Shown here piece after piece: positions 25,397-33,451 of a stretch of 64,000 nucleotides of DNA; position 1 is the stretch's first letter, and each line of letters opens with the position of its first letter. The position numbers were made by a program, and so were the translations under genes. The stretch spans positions 124,001 through 188,000 of the forward strand of contig NZ_BSNG01000001.1 of NCBI RefSeq assembly GCF_030159855.1. The letters run 5' to 3'. The notes beneath the pieces are model-generated. The model was not told the DNA's origin. It saw only the letters and a list, made by a program, of their open reading frames with translations, and ran no database searches. The stretch comes from Devosia yakushimensis (GTDB lineage: Bacteria; Pseudomonadota; Alphaproteobacteria; Rhizobiales; Devosiaceae).

Positions 25397-26095
25397 TCAG
25401 TTGGGTTCACCAATGGCATAGCCGAAGCCGCGGCGGGTCACGATGACATGGCTGCCCAACCGCTTGCGCACCCGCCCGACCAGCACTTCGACGGCGTTGG
25501 AGTCGCGCTCATAATCCTGGGCATAGAGATGCTCGGTGATCTCCAGTTGCGAAACGGCGCGGCCGCGCCGATGGGCGAGGAAGGCCACGAGGCGATATTC
25601 CTGGGGCGGCATGGGGATGGCGACGCCATTGCGCAGCACCTGCATGGCAGCGAAATCGAAGGTCAGATCGCCGATATCGACTTGCGAGGCGGCAAAGCCG
25701 GCCGAGCGGCGGATCAGGGCGCGCAGCCGGGCGAGCAGTTCCTCGATGCGGAAGGGCTTGACGAGATAATCGTCGGCGCCCGCCTCGATGCCGTCGACGC
25801 GCTCGCGCCAGTCGCCCCGGGCGGTGAGGATCAGCACAGGCGCATTGCGCTGGGCGCGCCGCCAGCGCTTGAGCACGGTGAGGCCATCGAGCGTCGGCAG
25901 GCCAAGATCGAGGATAATGGCGTCGAAGGCTTCGGTATCGCCCCGGAACCAGGCTTCCTCGCCATCGGCCTCACGCTCCACCACGAAACCGGCCGCACGC
26001 AGCGCGTCGCCCAGCGTAGTGGCAATCCGGGGATCGTCTTCAGCAACCAGAATGCGCAGGTCAATCTCCCTTGAGGGCCATGCCGGTATCGGCAA
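25397..26095 (-). CDS. OmpR-family response regulator (PhoP/FeuP-like)
   Basis: A receiver domain (phospho-acceptor Asp63 in IILDLGLPTLDG, Lys in YLVKPFRIEELLAR) followed by a winged-helix DNA-binding domain (ERDSNAVEVLVGRVRKRLG, RRGFGYAIGEP). It is 232 residues from the ATG at 26095, but the conserved domain begins only at residue 13 (LRILVAEDD). That point is a CTG codon at 26059, 6 bases after GGGAG. The true start may be that CTG, with the ATG falling inside the upstream gene. It probably binds the 11-bp direct repeats at 26476-26497. Confidence 0.92.
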   Translation of the reverse strand: MPIPAWPSREIDLRILVAEDDPRIATTLGDALRAAGFVVEREADGEEAWFRGDTEAFDAIILDLGLPTLDGLTVLKRWRRAQRNAPVLILTARGDWRERVDGIEAGADDYLVKPFRIEELLARLRALIRRSAGFAASQVDIGDLTFDFAAMQVLRNGVAIPMPPQEYRLVAFLAHRRGRAVSQLEITEHLYAQDYERDSNAVEVLVGRVRKRLGSHVIVTRRGFGYAIGEPN

Positions 26096-26462
26096 AAAAA
26101 TCGGCCAGGTGCAATTGGCCCGAAACTGAGAGGAGTTTGAGGCGATAGACGAGCTGGCCGCGCAGGGTGATGAGCTGCGCGTCGATCACCTGATCGGCAA
26201 TGGCGTTGCGGGCGATGATATCGGCCAGGGGCAAGGCCCGCTTGCTCTGGACCGCTTCAAGGGCCGTTTCGTGAGGTGGCAGTGGCCTTGCCTCTGGTGG
26301 TGGCCCGGTATCGGGGGGCGAGGGAGGAGATGACGCGCCGGGATCGCCGGGGCCGCCGCCATCCCCACCGCCCGATGGTTGCGCAAAGGCGGGCAATGGC
26401 GCCGCGAAGGCCACGGCAAGGCAGAGCAAGACTAGGATTTTTGGACGCATGCGCATGCGCAA
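26061..26462 (-). CDS. Small secreted PepSY-like protein of a two-component operon
   Basis: A 133-residue protein with a signal peptide (KILVLLCLAVAFAAPLPAFAQ), then a Gly/Pro/Ser-rich linker of about 45 residues and a C-terminal domain. The C-terminal strands VIDAQLITLRGQLVYRLKLL resemble a single PepSY unit, as found in periplasmic proteins encoded next to PhoPQ-like systems. It overlaps the response regulator gene. It likely modulates the sensor's periplasmic domain or is a target of the system; both are inference. Alternative ATGs lie 6 and 12 bases inside. Confidence 0.75.
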   Translation of the reverse strand: MRMRMRPKILVLLCLAVAFAAPLPAFAQPSGGGDGGGPGDPGASSPPSPPDTGPPPEARPLPPHETALEAVQSKRALPLADIIARNAIADQVIDAQLITLRGQLVYRLKLLSVSGQLHLADFFADTGMALKGD

Positions 26463-26475
26463 TCATCTACCGCAG

Positions 26476-26497
26476 GCAAGCTGACAGCAAGCTGACA
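26476..26497. promoter_or_regulatory. Perfect tandem 11-bp direct repeat, likely PhoP/OmpR-type operator
   Basis: GCAAGCTGACA occurs twice head to tail (26476-26486 and 26487-26497). An 11-bp period puts both copies on one face of the helix, as OmpR/PhoP-family dimers bind. It lies 14 bp upstream of the PepSY-like gene and 68 bp upstream of the divergent repeat-protein gene, so it could control both. Confidence 0.7.
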
Positions 26498-26564
26498 TCG
26501 GCCTCACGGCTCTGTCAGCCGAGACAGCGCATGGTTGGCGGGTCGAACCAAAAGGAGACGACCC

Positions 26565-27266
26565 ATGCAAAAGAAAACTCTCGCGACCCTTGCTGCTTCC
26601 TGCCTCGTGCTGGCCCTGACCCAGGGCGGCTATGCTCATGAACATGGCGACCATGGCGGTGGCCAGGGTGGCGGTTCCGAGCACGCGACCAGCTCGAGCG
26701 AGACTGGCCATTCCCAGGACGCCGGCAGTTCGGACCGCCGTGGGGGCGAGCAGACTTCGACCTCGACCCAGCAGGGCAATGGCTCGGAGGAAAGCGCACC
26801 GCTGGTGGACGAGAACGGCCAGGCCGTCGACGCCGATGGTAACGCCATCGCGCTTGAAGATCTGCCGGCCATTTCGAGCGAGCAGAATGCCCAGGCTCCA
26901 TCGTCGGCGCCGCTGGTGGACGAGAACGGCCAGGCGGTCGATGCCGATGGCAATGCCATTGCGCTTGAAGACCTGCCGGCCATTTCGGGCGAGCAGAATG
27001 CCGAGGCTCCGTCATCGGCGCCGCTGGTGGACGAGAATGGTCAGGCGGTGGACGAGGAGGGTAATGCCATTCCCGTTGAGGACCTGCCGGCGCCGCTGGA
27101 CGAAGAGGGTGCCGACGCTGCCACCGCGCCATTGGTCGATGCCAATGGCCAGGCCGTGGATGCGAACGGCGATGCGGTTGCCGCCGAAGACCTGCCGCCG
27201 CCCCATACGGTGGTTGAATGGCTGTCGCGGCAGGATTTCTCGGGCCTGTTCGGTAACGTCAGCTAG
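26565..27266 (+). CDS. Secreted acidic tandem-repeat protein
   Basis: A 233-residue exported protein, ATG at 26565 after AAGGAG. A signal peptide (KKTLATLAASCLVLALTQGG) is followed by a His/Gly/Ser/Gln-rich low-complexity stretch with HEHGDHGGG that could bind metal. Four tandem repeats of about 37 residues follow, each centred on PLVDENGQAVDADGNAI and then LEDLPA; repeats 1-3 begin at 26796, 26907 and 27018 and the degenerate fourth at 27126. The Asp-X-Asp-Gly-Asn pattern resembles calcium-binding loops but lacks the full EF-hand spacing. The C-terminus ends in WLSRQDFSGLFGNVS. It is divergent from the PepSY/regulator/kinase genes. I do not recognise the family. Confidence 0.8.
   Translation: MQKKTLATLAASCLVLALTQGGYAHEHGDHGGGQGGGSEHATSSSETGHSQDAGSSDRRGGEQTSTSTQQGNGSEESAPLVDENGQAVDADGNAIALEDLPAISSEQNAQAPSSAPLVDENGQAVDADGNAIALEDLPAISGEQNAEAPSSAPLVDENGQAVDEEGNAIPVEDLPAPLDEEGADAATAPLVDANGQAVDANGDAVAAEDLPPPHTVVEWLSRQDFSGLFGNVS
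26796..27200 (+). repeat. In-gene tandem repeats of 111 bp (three full units and a degenerate fourth)
   Basis: Units start at 26796, 26907, 27018 and 27126, with periods of 111, 111 and 108 bases. Units 1 and 2 are very similar at the DNA level, differing mostly at third codon positions, so the array expanded by duplication and has since been under protein-level constraint. Confidence 0.85.
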
Positions 27267-28097
27267 CCCCGGCGTTGCCCCTGAGGCGCAATCGGTTTTG
27301 CGCCAAACATGTCGCTCGCGGCCGAAAGGCTGCGGGCGACAGCTATTTCCGCCGTGTTCACTCGCTCTTCGGCAGTGATCCAGCCGACGGTGTTTGTATC
27401 GTGGGCTGGTGTTTTTGTAGACGGTGAAGCTGTAGCTGGCCAATTGGCCAATATAGATCAGGAAGGCGCAGCCGGCGGGAGCACCGACTTCGTTGACGAG
27501 CATGCCCAATATCTGCGGCGTGGTCATCTGTTCATCATTGGCCGAGGCTGCGGTGTAGGTGAGCCAGAACAATACTGATCCAAATACCACGCCGATTGCC
27601 GCGCCTACGGCGACGTAGGGGGCGGGCCGGATGATTTCTTTCTCGGTCAGCAACATCAACAGCCAGGCCAGCAGGCCATACTCGAAGGCACGGACCAGGC
27701 CTATGGTGGTGAGCGACAAGGCCGCCGGCTGTTCCAGCGCGCCGATCACGGTAAGCATCGCCTTTTGCCCTGCCTTGGCGACGGCGAGCGCCAGCGGGGC
27801 GAAGAAAAAGCCGATGAATCCGGCGAGCGCCTTGCGCGCCTTCCCCACTGACACGCCGATCGCTACGCCGGTGCAGACCAGAACCGACCAAGTGACGGTT
27901 TGAACCAGATCGGCGACAACGGTGATGCCGGGAAATGCGCCGCCGCCAAGCAGTCGTGCCGCTATAACAAGACCTTGCATAACAAAGCCCAGGACAACGC
28001 CCAGGACTGCGATCAGCGCGAGCCGCTGAATGGTTGCGCGCGCCTGCCGTGCCCGGTGATGCATTGATTTTTGGCCAGCATCAGAATTTCCCAACAT
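27012..28097 (-). CDS. Polytopic membrane protein with probable frameshift near its C-terminus
   Basis: The first 220 or so residues form a plausible inner-membrane protein with about six hydrophobic helices (LIAVLGVVLGFVMQGLVIAA, YVAVGAAIGVVFGSVLFWLT, AGCAFLIYIGQLASYSFTVY). From about 27430 to the stop at 27012 the frame is rich in Arg, His and Cys and lies antisense to the repeat-protein gene, so it is unlikely to be real. An alternative frame continues as VGWITAEERVNTAEIAVARS to a stop near 27263, before the neighbouring gene; another stops near 27359. A single-base change near the A-run at about 27420 would join them. The family is not recognised. Confidence 0.6.
   Translation of the reverse strand: MLGNSDAGQKSMHHRARQARATIQRLALIAVLGVVLGFVMQGLVIAARLLGGGAFPGITVVADLVQTVTWSVLVCTGVAIGVSVGKARKALAGFIGFFFAPLALAVAKAGQKAMLTVIGALEQPAALSLTTIGLVRAFEYGLLAWLLMLLTEKEIIRPAPYVAVGAAIGVVFGSVLFWLTYTAASANDEQMTTPQILGMLVNEVGAPAGCAFLIYIGQLASYSFTVYKNTSPRYKHRRLDHCRRASEHGGNSCRPQPFGRERHVWRKTDCASGATPGLADVTEQAREILPRQPFNHRMGRRQVFGGNRIAVRIHGLAIGIDQWRGGSVGTLFVQRRRQVLNGNGITLLVHRLTILVHQRRR
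27285..27304. terminator. Short hairpin between convergent repeat-protein and membrane-protein genes
   Basis: GGCGCAA (27285-27291) pairs with TTGCGCC (27298-27304) across 6 bases, 18 bases after the repeat-protein stop. It is a weak terminator candidate, and it overlaps the doubtful tail of the membrane-protein frame. Confidence 0.4.
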
Positions 28098-28227
28098 GAG
28101 CGTGCCTCAATTAGATGAATTCGGCGCAATTGCTGGCAGCTTGCTTTTCCAAGGGCCGGCACGCGCTCTATTACTGTACGGCAATTGTCCGGTTATTGGA
28201 ACTCGGCCTCTCCAGAGGTTCCCGGCA

Positions 28228-29169
28228 CTAGCGCCGCCGTGCCGCCCATTCCGCCAGCACGATGCCGCCAACGATGATCGCCGCCGCCAGGTAGTGGTAG
28301 ATTTCCAGCCGTTCGCCTAGCACCAGTACCGAGCCGAGCGCACCAAAGACCGGGATGAGATTGTGGCTGGGTGCGGCGCGGTTGGGGCCGACCAGTTCGA
28401 CGCCGCGGGCGTAGAAAATCTGGCTGAACATGGAGGGGAAGATCATCACATAGACGATGACGCCCCAGACCATTGGCGACATCTGCGGAATGGTGGCGAA
28501 CGAGGTAAGGCCCGGCCCAAAGAACTGGAGCATGACCAGCCCGGTCAGTGCGGCCCCGGAAAAGGCAACCGCCATGAAGCTCATCATATGCACGTCGGGG
28601 CGATATTTGAGCGCCAGCGTATAGGCGGTATAGGCGAGACAAGCCAGAATCACGAAGCCGTCGCCGATATTGATGTCGAGGCCAAGGATGCGGCCAAGGT
28701 CGCCATGGGTGGCCGTCAGCAACACACCCATTATGGCGATGATGACGCCGGCGATCTGCAATGGCTTCACGCGGGCGCGGAAGACGATGAAATTGGCCGC
28801 CAGGATCATCATCGGCAGAGCCGCCTGCACGATCGCGGCGTTCACACCTGTCGTCGTGCTGAGGCCGACATAGAGCAGCACATTAAAGAGTGCGTAGCCG
28901 ATCGCCCCAAACGCCATCAGCAATGGCCAGGTGCGCCGGATGACTGGCCAATCGGCCTTCAGATACGGCCAAGAGAAGGGCAGGATGAAGAGCGTTGCGC
29001 CCACGCAGCGCGCCGCAAGCAGCAGAAACGGGTCGATTTCGCCCACCACCAGCTTGGCCGCAACCACATTGCCGCCCCAGAACAGGGGCGCCAGAACCAG
29101 CAGCAAATAGGGCTGATCGAGCAGCCGGGCGGAAATGCCGCGATTTTCGGTGTCTAGCGGCTTTGTCAT
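28228..29169 (-). CDS. DMT-superfamily (EamA) exporter
   Basis: A 313-residue inner-membrane protein with ten predicted helices in two EamA halves. The first half contains LAPLFWGGNVVAAKLVVGEI and the second contains ARGVELVGPNRAAPSHNLIP, the usual family positions. Such proteins export amino acids, metabolites or drugs; the substrate is not predictable. The longer frame from 29280 is trimmed to the ATG at 29169, because the extra N-terminal 37 residues are not hydrophobic and extend into the divergent purA leader. Confidence 0.88.
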   Translation of the reverse strand: MTKPLDTENRGISARLLDQPYLLLVLAPLFWGGNVVAAKLVVGEIDPFLLLAARCVGATLFILPFSWPYLKADWPVIRRTWPLLMAFGAIGYALFNVLLYVGLSTTTGVNAAIVQAALPMMILAANFIVFRARVKPLQIAGVIIAIMGVLLTATHGDLGRILGLDINIGDGFVILACLAYTAYTLALKYRPDVHMMSFMAVAFSGAALTGLVMLQFFGPGLTSFATIPQMSPMVWGVIVYVMIFPSMFSQIFYARGVELVGPNRAAPSHNLIPVFGALGSVLVLGERLEIYHYLAAAIIVGGIVLAEWAARRR

Positions 29170-29318
29170 CGTCGCCCGGGTGATGTAAGGACAGTCGGAC
29201 TTATCAGTTATTCGGCCGCGATCAAACTCGACAAAGGTGGCCGTGGGGACCGACGTCCAATTGGATGTGGCAGTTCGCACCGGCCCGGGCCGGTCGTGCT
29301 CTCTTGAGGAAGACTTTT

Positions 29319-30608
29319 ATGGCGAATGTGGTTGTCGTCGGCTCGCAGTGGGGCGACGAGGGCAAAGGCAAGATCGTGGACTGGCTCAGCGAGCGCGCCG
29401 ATGTGGTGGTGCGCTATCATGGCGGCCACAATGCGGGCCATACGCTGGTCATCGACGGGGTGAGCTACAAGCTGGCCTTGCTGCCCTCGGGATTGGTGCA
29501 GGGCAAGCTTTCGGTCATTGGCAATGGCGTGGTGGTGGACCCCCATCACTTCGTGCAGGAGATGGCCAAGCTGCGCGGGCAGGGTGTCAACATCACCCCC
29601 GAAATCCTGCGCATTGCCGACAATGCTCCGCTGATCCTGTCGCTGCATCGCGAGCTCGATGCGATTCGCGAGGATTCCAATTCCGGCCTCAAGATCGGCA
29701 CCACCAAGCGCGGCATCGGCCCGGCCTATGAAGACAAGGTGGGCCGCCGCGCCATTCGCCTGATCGATCTCAGCGAGCCGGAAACGCTGATGCCCAAGAT
29801 CGAGCGCCTGCTCGCCCACCACAATGCGCTGCGCCGCGGTATGGGGCTGGTGGAAATCGAAGCTTCGGCGATCCACGAGGAACTGATCTCGGTCGCCGCC
29901 GAAATCCTGCCCTTCATGGACCGGGTCTGGCAGGTGCTGGACGACAAGCGCAAAGCCGGCGCCCGCATCCTGTTCGAAGGTGCGCAGGGTGCTTTGCTTG
30001 ACAATGATCACGGCACTTATCCCTTCGTTACCTCCTCCAATACCGTTGCCGGGCAGGCCGCGGCCGGGTCGGGCCTGGGGCCCACGGCCATCGGTTATGT
30101 GCTTGGCATCACCAAGGCCTATACGACCCGCGTGGGCGAGGGCCCGTTCCCGTGCGAACTCGATGACGAGATCGGCCGCCATCTGGCCACGGTTGGCCGC
30201 GAAGTAGGCGTCAATACCGGGCGGCCGCGCCGTTGCGGGTGGTTTGATGCGGTGCTGGTACGCCAGACGGTCAAGACCTCGGGTATTTCGGGCATTGCGC
30301 TGACCAAGCTCGACGTGCTCGATGGGCTCAAGGAGATCAAAATCTGCGTCGGCTACGAGCTGGACGGATCACGAATTGATTACTTGCCTGCCTCAATGGG
30401 GGCACAGGCGCGCGTTACCCCGATTTATGAGACGCTGGAGGGATGGTCGGGAACGACGGCTGGCGCACGGAGCTGGGCCGAGCTTCCGGCGCAGGCGGTC
30501 AAATATGTGCGCTATATTGAAGAGCTGATCGGGGCGCCCGTTGCCATGCTGTCGACGAGCCCGGAACGTGCCGATACCATCCTTGTCGTAGACCCATTCC
30601 AAGACTGA
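29319..30608 (+). CDS. purA: Adenylosuccinate synthetase
   Basis: A 429-residue GTP-dependent enzyme joining IMP and aspartate in AMP synthesis. The N-terminal GSQWGDEGKGKIVDWL is the GTP-binding P-loop-like motif with the catalytic Asp, and HGGHNAGHT holds the catalytic His. GIGPAYEDKVGRRAIR, FEGAQGALLDNDHGTYPFVT and NTGRPRRCGWFDAV complete the signature. The ATG at 29319 has GAGGA upstream and gives the usual MANVVVVG start. Confidence 0.98.
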   Translation: MANVVVVGSQWGDEGKGKIVDWLSERADVVVRYHGGHNAGHTLVIDGVSYKLALLPSGLVQGKLSVIGNGVVVDPHHFVQEMAKLRGQGVNITPEILRIADNAPLILSLHRELDAIREDSNSGLKIGTTKRGIGPAYEDKVGRRAIRLIDLSEPETLMPKIERLLAHHNALRRGMGLVEIEASAIHEELISVAAEILPFMDRVWQVLDDKRKAGARILFEGAQGALLDNDHGTYPFVTSSNTVAGQAAAGSGLGPTAIGYVLGITKAYTTRVGEGPFPCELDDEIGRHLATVGREVGVNTGRPRRCGWFDAVLVRQTVKTSGISGIALTKLDVLDGLKEIKICVGYELDGSRIDYLPASMGAQARVTPIYETLEGWSGTTAGARSWAELPAQAVKYVRYIEELIGAPVAMLSTSPERADTILVVDPFQD

Positions 30609-30656
30609 GTTTTTTTGTTACAACACGTGCTGCAAATTGTGAGTACCAAGTAACCA

Positions 30657-32675
30657 ATGGCGGACTACAAAGAGCTGTTGCGCCGGGCAATCTCGGCGCT
30701 GCCGGAGAATAATGGGGCTGCGCGCCGCGCGGTTTATGAGAAGGCGCGTTCGGCGCTGGTGGGGCAATTGCGCGCCATCACGCCGCCCTTGCCGGCCCGC
30801 GACATCACTCAGCATCGCCTGCAGCTCGAAGATTGTATCCGCCAGGTCGAACAGGAGGCCAGCGAGGCGGTGATCTCGCTGGGCCGCGACAGCGCGCTCG
30901 CCTTCAAGCCCGCCCCGCGCACCGAGGCCGTGATTGCCCCGGCGCCAACCCCGGCCGAGGCGGAGCCGCCCGAGGCCATGGAAATTGCACCTGCCCCGGT
31001 TACCCCACCAGCGTCGGTCGAAACACCCAAGCCACGGCTTTTCGAAGCGCCCAAGCCGGTGGCGAGCGTCACGTCCATTGAAGATATTATCGAAGAGGCC
31101 GCGGCGGTCGGCGGCAGTTCCGTCACGATCGAGCCGGACAAGAAAGACGCCGAGCCCGAGCCCAAGGCTCCCGTCGAAACACCCAAGCCCGATGTGCGGC
31201 CCATTCCTTCCATCGTGGCGCGGGCCGAAGCCACCAAAAGCGGACCCAGTTCGCCCTTGCCGGGCGCCTCCAATGTGCGGCCGATCGAGGCGCCGCTGAA
31301 AGCGCCGAATTTCGAGCCGCGGCGCGACGCCTTGCCCTTTGCCGCCAATTCGACGGCCGAGCCGTTGCGCAGCGGCGGGCGGGGCGAAACGGCCCTGGCG
31401 CGCCAGCAGGTCATCGTGCCGCTCGAGGTGGTCAAGCCCGTCGTCGAGGATACCGAGGCGGTCGAGACGGCGCTGTCCAGTGTTCGCGAGGTCGAAGTCG
31501 AGCCTGCGGTCAACGATCCGAGCGAAGCCGAAAGCGCCATGGCCACGGCCATCGAAGTGCTGGATCGCGAAGCGCGCGGGGAGACCGCGCCGGCTTTGCC
31601 CGAGCTTGAAAAGAGCGCCGCCGAGCGCGGTTCCTTTGCCGTGCCGCCGGCCGAAGCCGTGGAAACGGCCGACGATGCCAGTTTTGCCGCCCCCCGGCTC
31701 GAACCCCGGTCCGGCGCGGGGCTGACGATTTTCCTCGTGGTCTTTGCTATCCTGCTTGCCGGTGTCGGCGGGGCCGGTTTCTGGGCCTGGCGCGAGGGTT
31801 ATGTCGATCTCGACCAGATGTTCGGCCAGGCACAGCCGGCGACCGAAGTCGCCGAAACCGCGCCACAGGCGCTGACGCCATCGCTGGCTCCGCCGTCATC
31901 GGGCGATGCGCCGGCTGACAATGCCACCGGCCCGGGCAATACGGCGACCACAGCGGCTGCCGAGCCGACCGGCGCGCTTGAAATCGAAGACCGGCTGGAG
32001 CCGACCCCCGAAGCGGTCGTGCCCGAAGCCGGACAGACGGCGTTGCCGGGCATCGATGCCGAGGTCAAGACCGAAGAGCGCCTGGCCGGCGAGGATACCG
32101 CCATTGCCGCCGCCGATCCGGCCGCTTCGGTCGATCCGTCCATATTGGCGGGCAGCCAGTCGCTGCTGCTCGAAGCCTCCCAGGATGGGCGCACCGGCGC
32201 CGTGCCCTTCTCGGGTACCATTGCCTGGAGCGAAGGCACCGACGAGCTTGGCCTGCCCACGCTGATCGGCAAGGCCAGCATTCCGGCCCGCAATCTGGGC
32301 GTGGAGCTGATCATCCGCAAGAATGCCGATCCGAGCCTGCCGGCCAGCCATCTCATGGAAGTCAATTTCCAGGTGAGCGACAGCTTTATCGGCGGCACGA
32401 TTGCCGGCCTGCCCGGCGTGCTGCTGAAGAATGAAGAGCTGGTGCCCGGCACGCCGCTGGTGGGTGCCTCGGCCCGCGTCGTGGGCAATTCCTTCCTCTT
32501 CGCGCTCAGCGCCGCGGCCAATGACACGACGACCAATACCGACCTGCTCGAGAACCGCAAATGGATCGACCTGGCCGTGGTCTATGGCACAGGCCGCAAC
32601 GCGATCATCACGCTCGAGAAAGACGATACGGCGCAGGCGCTGTTCCAGAAGGTGTTTACCACCTGGAATAGCTGA
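30657..32675 (+). CDS. Conserved hypothetical protein, single membrane anchor with a long Pro/Ala/Glu-rich linker
   Basis: A 672-residue protein. An N-terminal helical domain (about residues 1-80, with YKELLRRAISALPENNGAAR and ITQHRLQLEDCIRQVE) is conserved among Rhizobiales hypotheticals. A disordered stretch rich in Pro, Ala and Glu follows, then one membrane segment (about residues 354-378, TIFLVVFAILLAGVGGAGFW), another low-complexity linker, and a C-terminal folded domain (about residues 495-670). The topology suggests a cytoplasmic N-terminus and a periplasmic C-terminal domain. It lies 48 bases after purA. No function can be assigned. Confidence 0.8.
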   Translation: MADYKELLRRAISALPENNGAARRAVYEKARSALVGQLRAITPPLPARDITQHRLQLEDCIRQVEQEASEAVISLGRDSALAFKPAPRTEAVIAPAPTPAEAEPPEAMEIAPAPVTPPASVETPKPRLFEAPKPVASVTSIEDIIEEAAAVGGSSVTIEPDKKDAEPEPKAPVETPKPDVRPIPSIVARAEATKSGPSSPLPGASNVRPIEAPLKAPNFEPRRDALPFAANSTAEPLRSGGRGETALARQQVIVPLEVVKPVVEDTEAVETALSSVREVEVEPAVNDPSEAESAMATAIEVLDREARGETAPALPELEKSAAERGSFAVPPAEAVETADDASFAAPRLEPRSGAGLTIFLVVFAILLAGVGGAGFWAWREGYVDLDQMFGQAQPATEVAETAPQALTPSLAPPSSGDAPADNATGPGNTATTAAAEPTGALEIEDRLEPTPEAVVPEAGQTALPGIDAEVKTEERLAGEDTAIAAADPAASVDPSILAGSQSLLLEASQDGRTGAVPFSGTIAWSEGTDELGLPTLIGKASIPARNLGVELIIRKNADPSLPASHLMEVNFQVSDSFIGGTIAGLPGVLLKNEELVPGTPLVGASARVVGNSFLFALSAAANDTTTNTDLLENRKWIDLAVVYGTGRNAIITLEKDDTAQALFQKVFTTWNS

Positions 32676-32712
32676 GCTGGGCCGAAGGGGCCACTGCACT
32701 AGGTCAAAACCG

Positions 32713-32800
32713 CAACGTCATTCCCGCGCAGGCGGGAATCCATTCTGCCTTCCGGCGGCTCCGTGAAGAGTGGATTCCCGCCTGCGCGGGAATGACGTTG
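32713..32800. repeat. Perfect 30-bp inverted repeat (RIME-like element)
   Basis: Bases 32713-32742 (core CATTCCCGCGCAGGCGGGAA) are exactly reverse-complemented at 32771-32800, with a 28-base spacer. The core is itself palindromic. It lies between a + strand gene ending at 32675 and thiQ ending at 32822, so it may also work as a bidirectional terminator. Related single or paired copies are at 41266-41285 and 43529-43627. Confidence 0.85.
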
Positions 32801-32821
32801 TGGGAAGAACCTGCGGTCCTG

Positions 32822-33451
32822 CTACCCCTCCGCCAGCCTCCCCTCATCCAGCAAATACCGCCGGCTGGCTATGGCCTCGATATCGTCCATGTGATGGCTC
32901 ACCAGAATGGTGTGCCAGCCATGGGCCATGGTGAGGGTCTTGACCAGTTCGCGCGTGGCGGCCCGGGTGGCGTCGTCCAGGGCCGAAAAAGGCTCATCCA
33001 GCAGCACGACGGGGCGGTTGCGCACCAGGGTGCGGGCCAGGGCCACACGCTGTTTCTGTCCCCCCGATAATGTCGCGGCGGTCTGTTGGCCCATTCCCGC
33101 GAGACCCACTTCGGCCAAAGCCGTTTCCACTGTCTGCCCCGCAGGCGCCTTGCCGGGCAGGCCGAGCGCCACATTGCGGGCAGCCGAGAGGTGGTCGAAA
33201 AGATTGTCCGATTGCAGCAGCAGCGAGACCGGCCGGGATTCGGGCGCCAGCGGCACGAGGTCCCGGCCATCGAGATCGATGCGGCCCGAAAGGGGCGCGA
33301 GGAACCCCGCCAGCAGGTCGAGCAGGGTGGATTTGCCCGAGCCGCTGGCGCCCGAAATGGCGGTGATTTCGCCGGGCAGGGCTTCCATCTCGAAGTGATA
33401 GGGTGTGACCTGGCCGGGATAGGCGAAGGCGAGGTCTTCAACGCGCAGCAT
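32822..33451 (-). CDS. thiQ: Thiamine ABC transporter ATP-binding protein
   Basis: A 209-residue ATPase, trimmed to the ATG at 33451 (LRVEDLAFAYPGQ), since the longer frame only adds residues overlapping thiP. Walker A is SGASGSGKST, the signature is LSGGQKQRVALARTL, Walker B is VVLLDEPFSALD and the H-loop is LVSHHMDD. It overlaps thiP by 14 bases. Its assignment to thiamine rests on the downstream position after thiB and thiP and on the TPP riboswitch that precedes the operon. Confidence 0.93.
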   Translation of the reverse strand: MLRVEDLAFAYPGQVTPYHFEMEALPGEITAISGASGSGKSTLLDLLAGFLAPLSGRIDLDGRDLVPLAPESRPVSLLLQSDNLFDHLSAARNVALGLPGKAPAGQTVETALAEVGLAGMGQQTAATLSGGQKQRVALARTLVRNRPVVLLDEPFSALDDATRAATRELVKTLTMAHGWHTILVSHHMDDIEAIASRRYLLDEGRLAEG

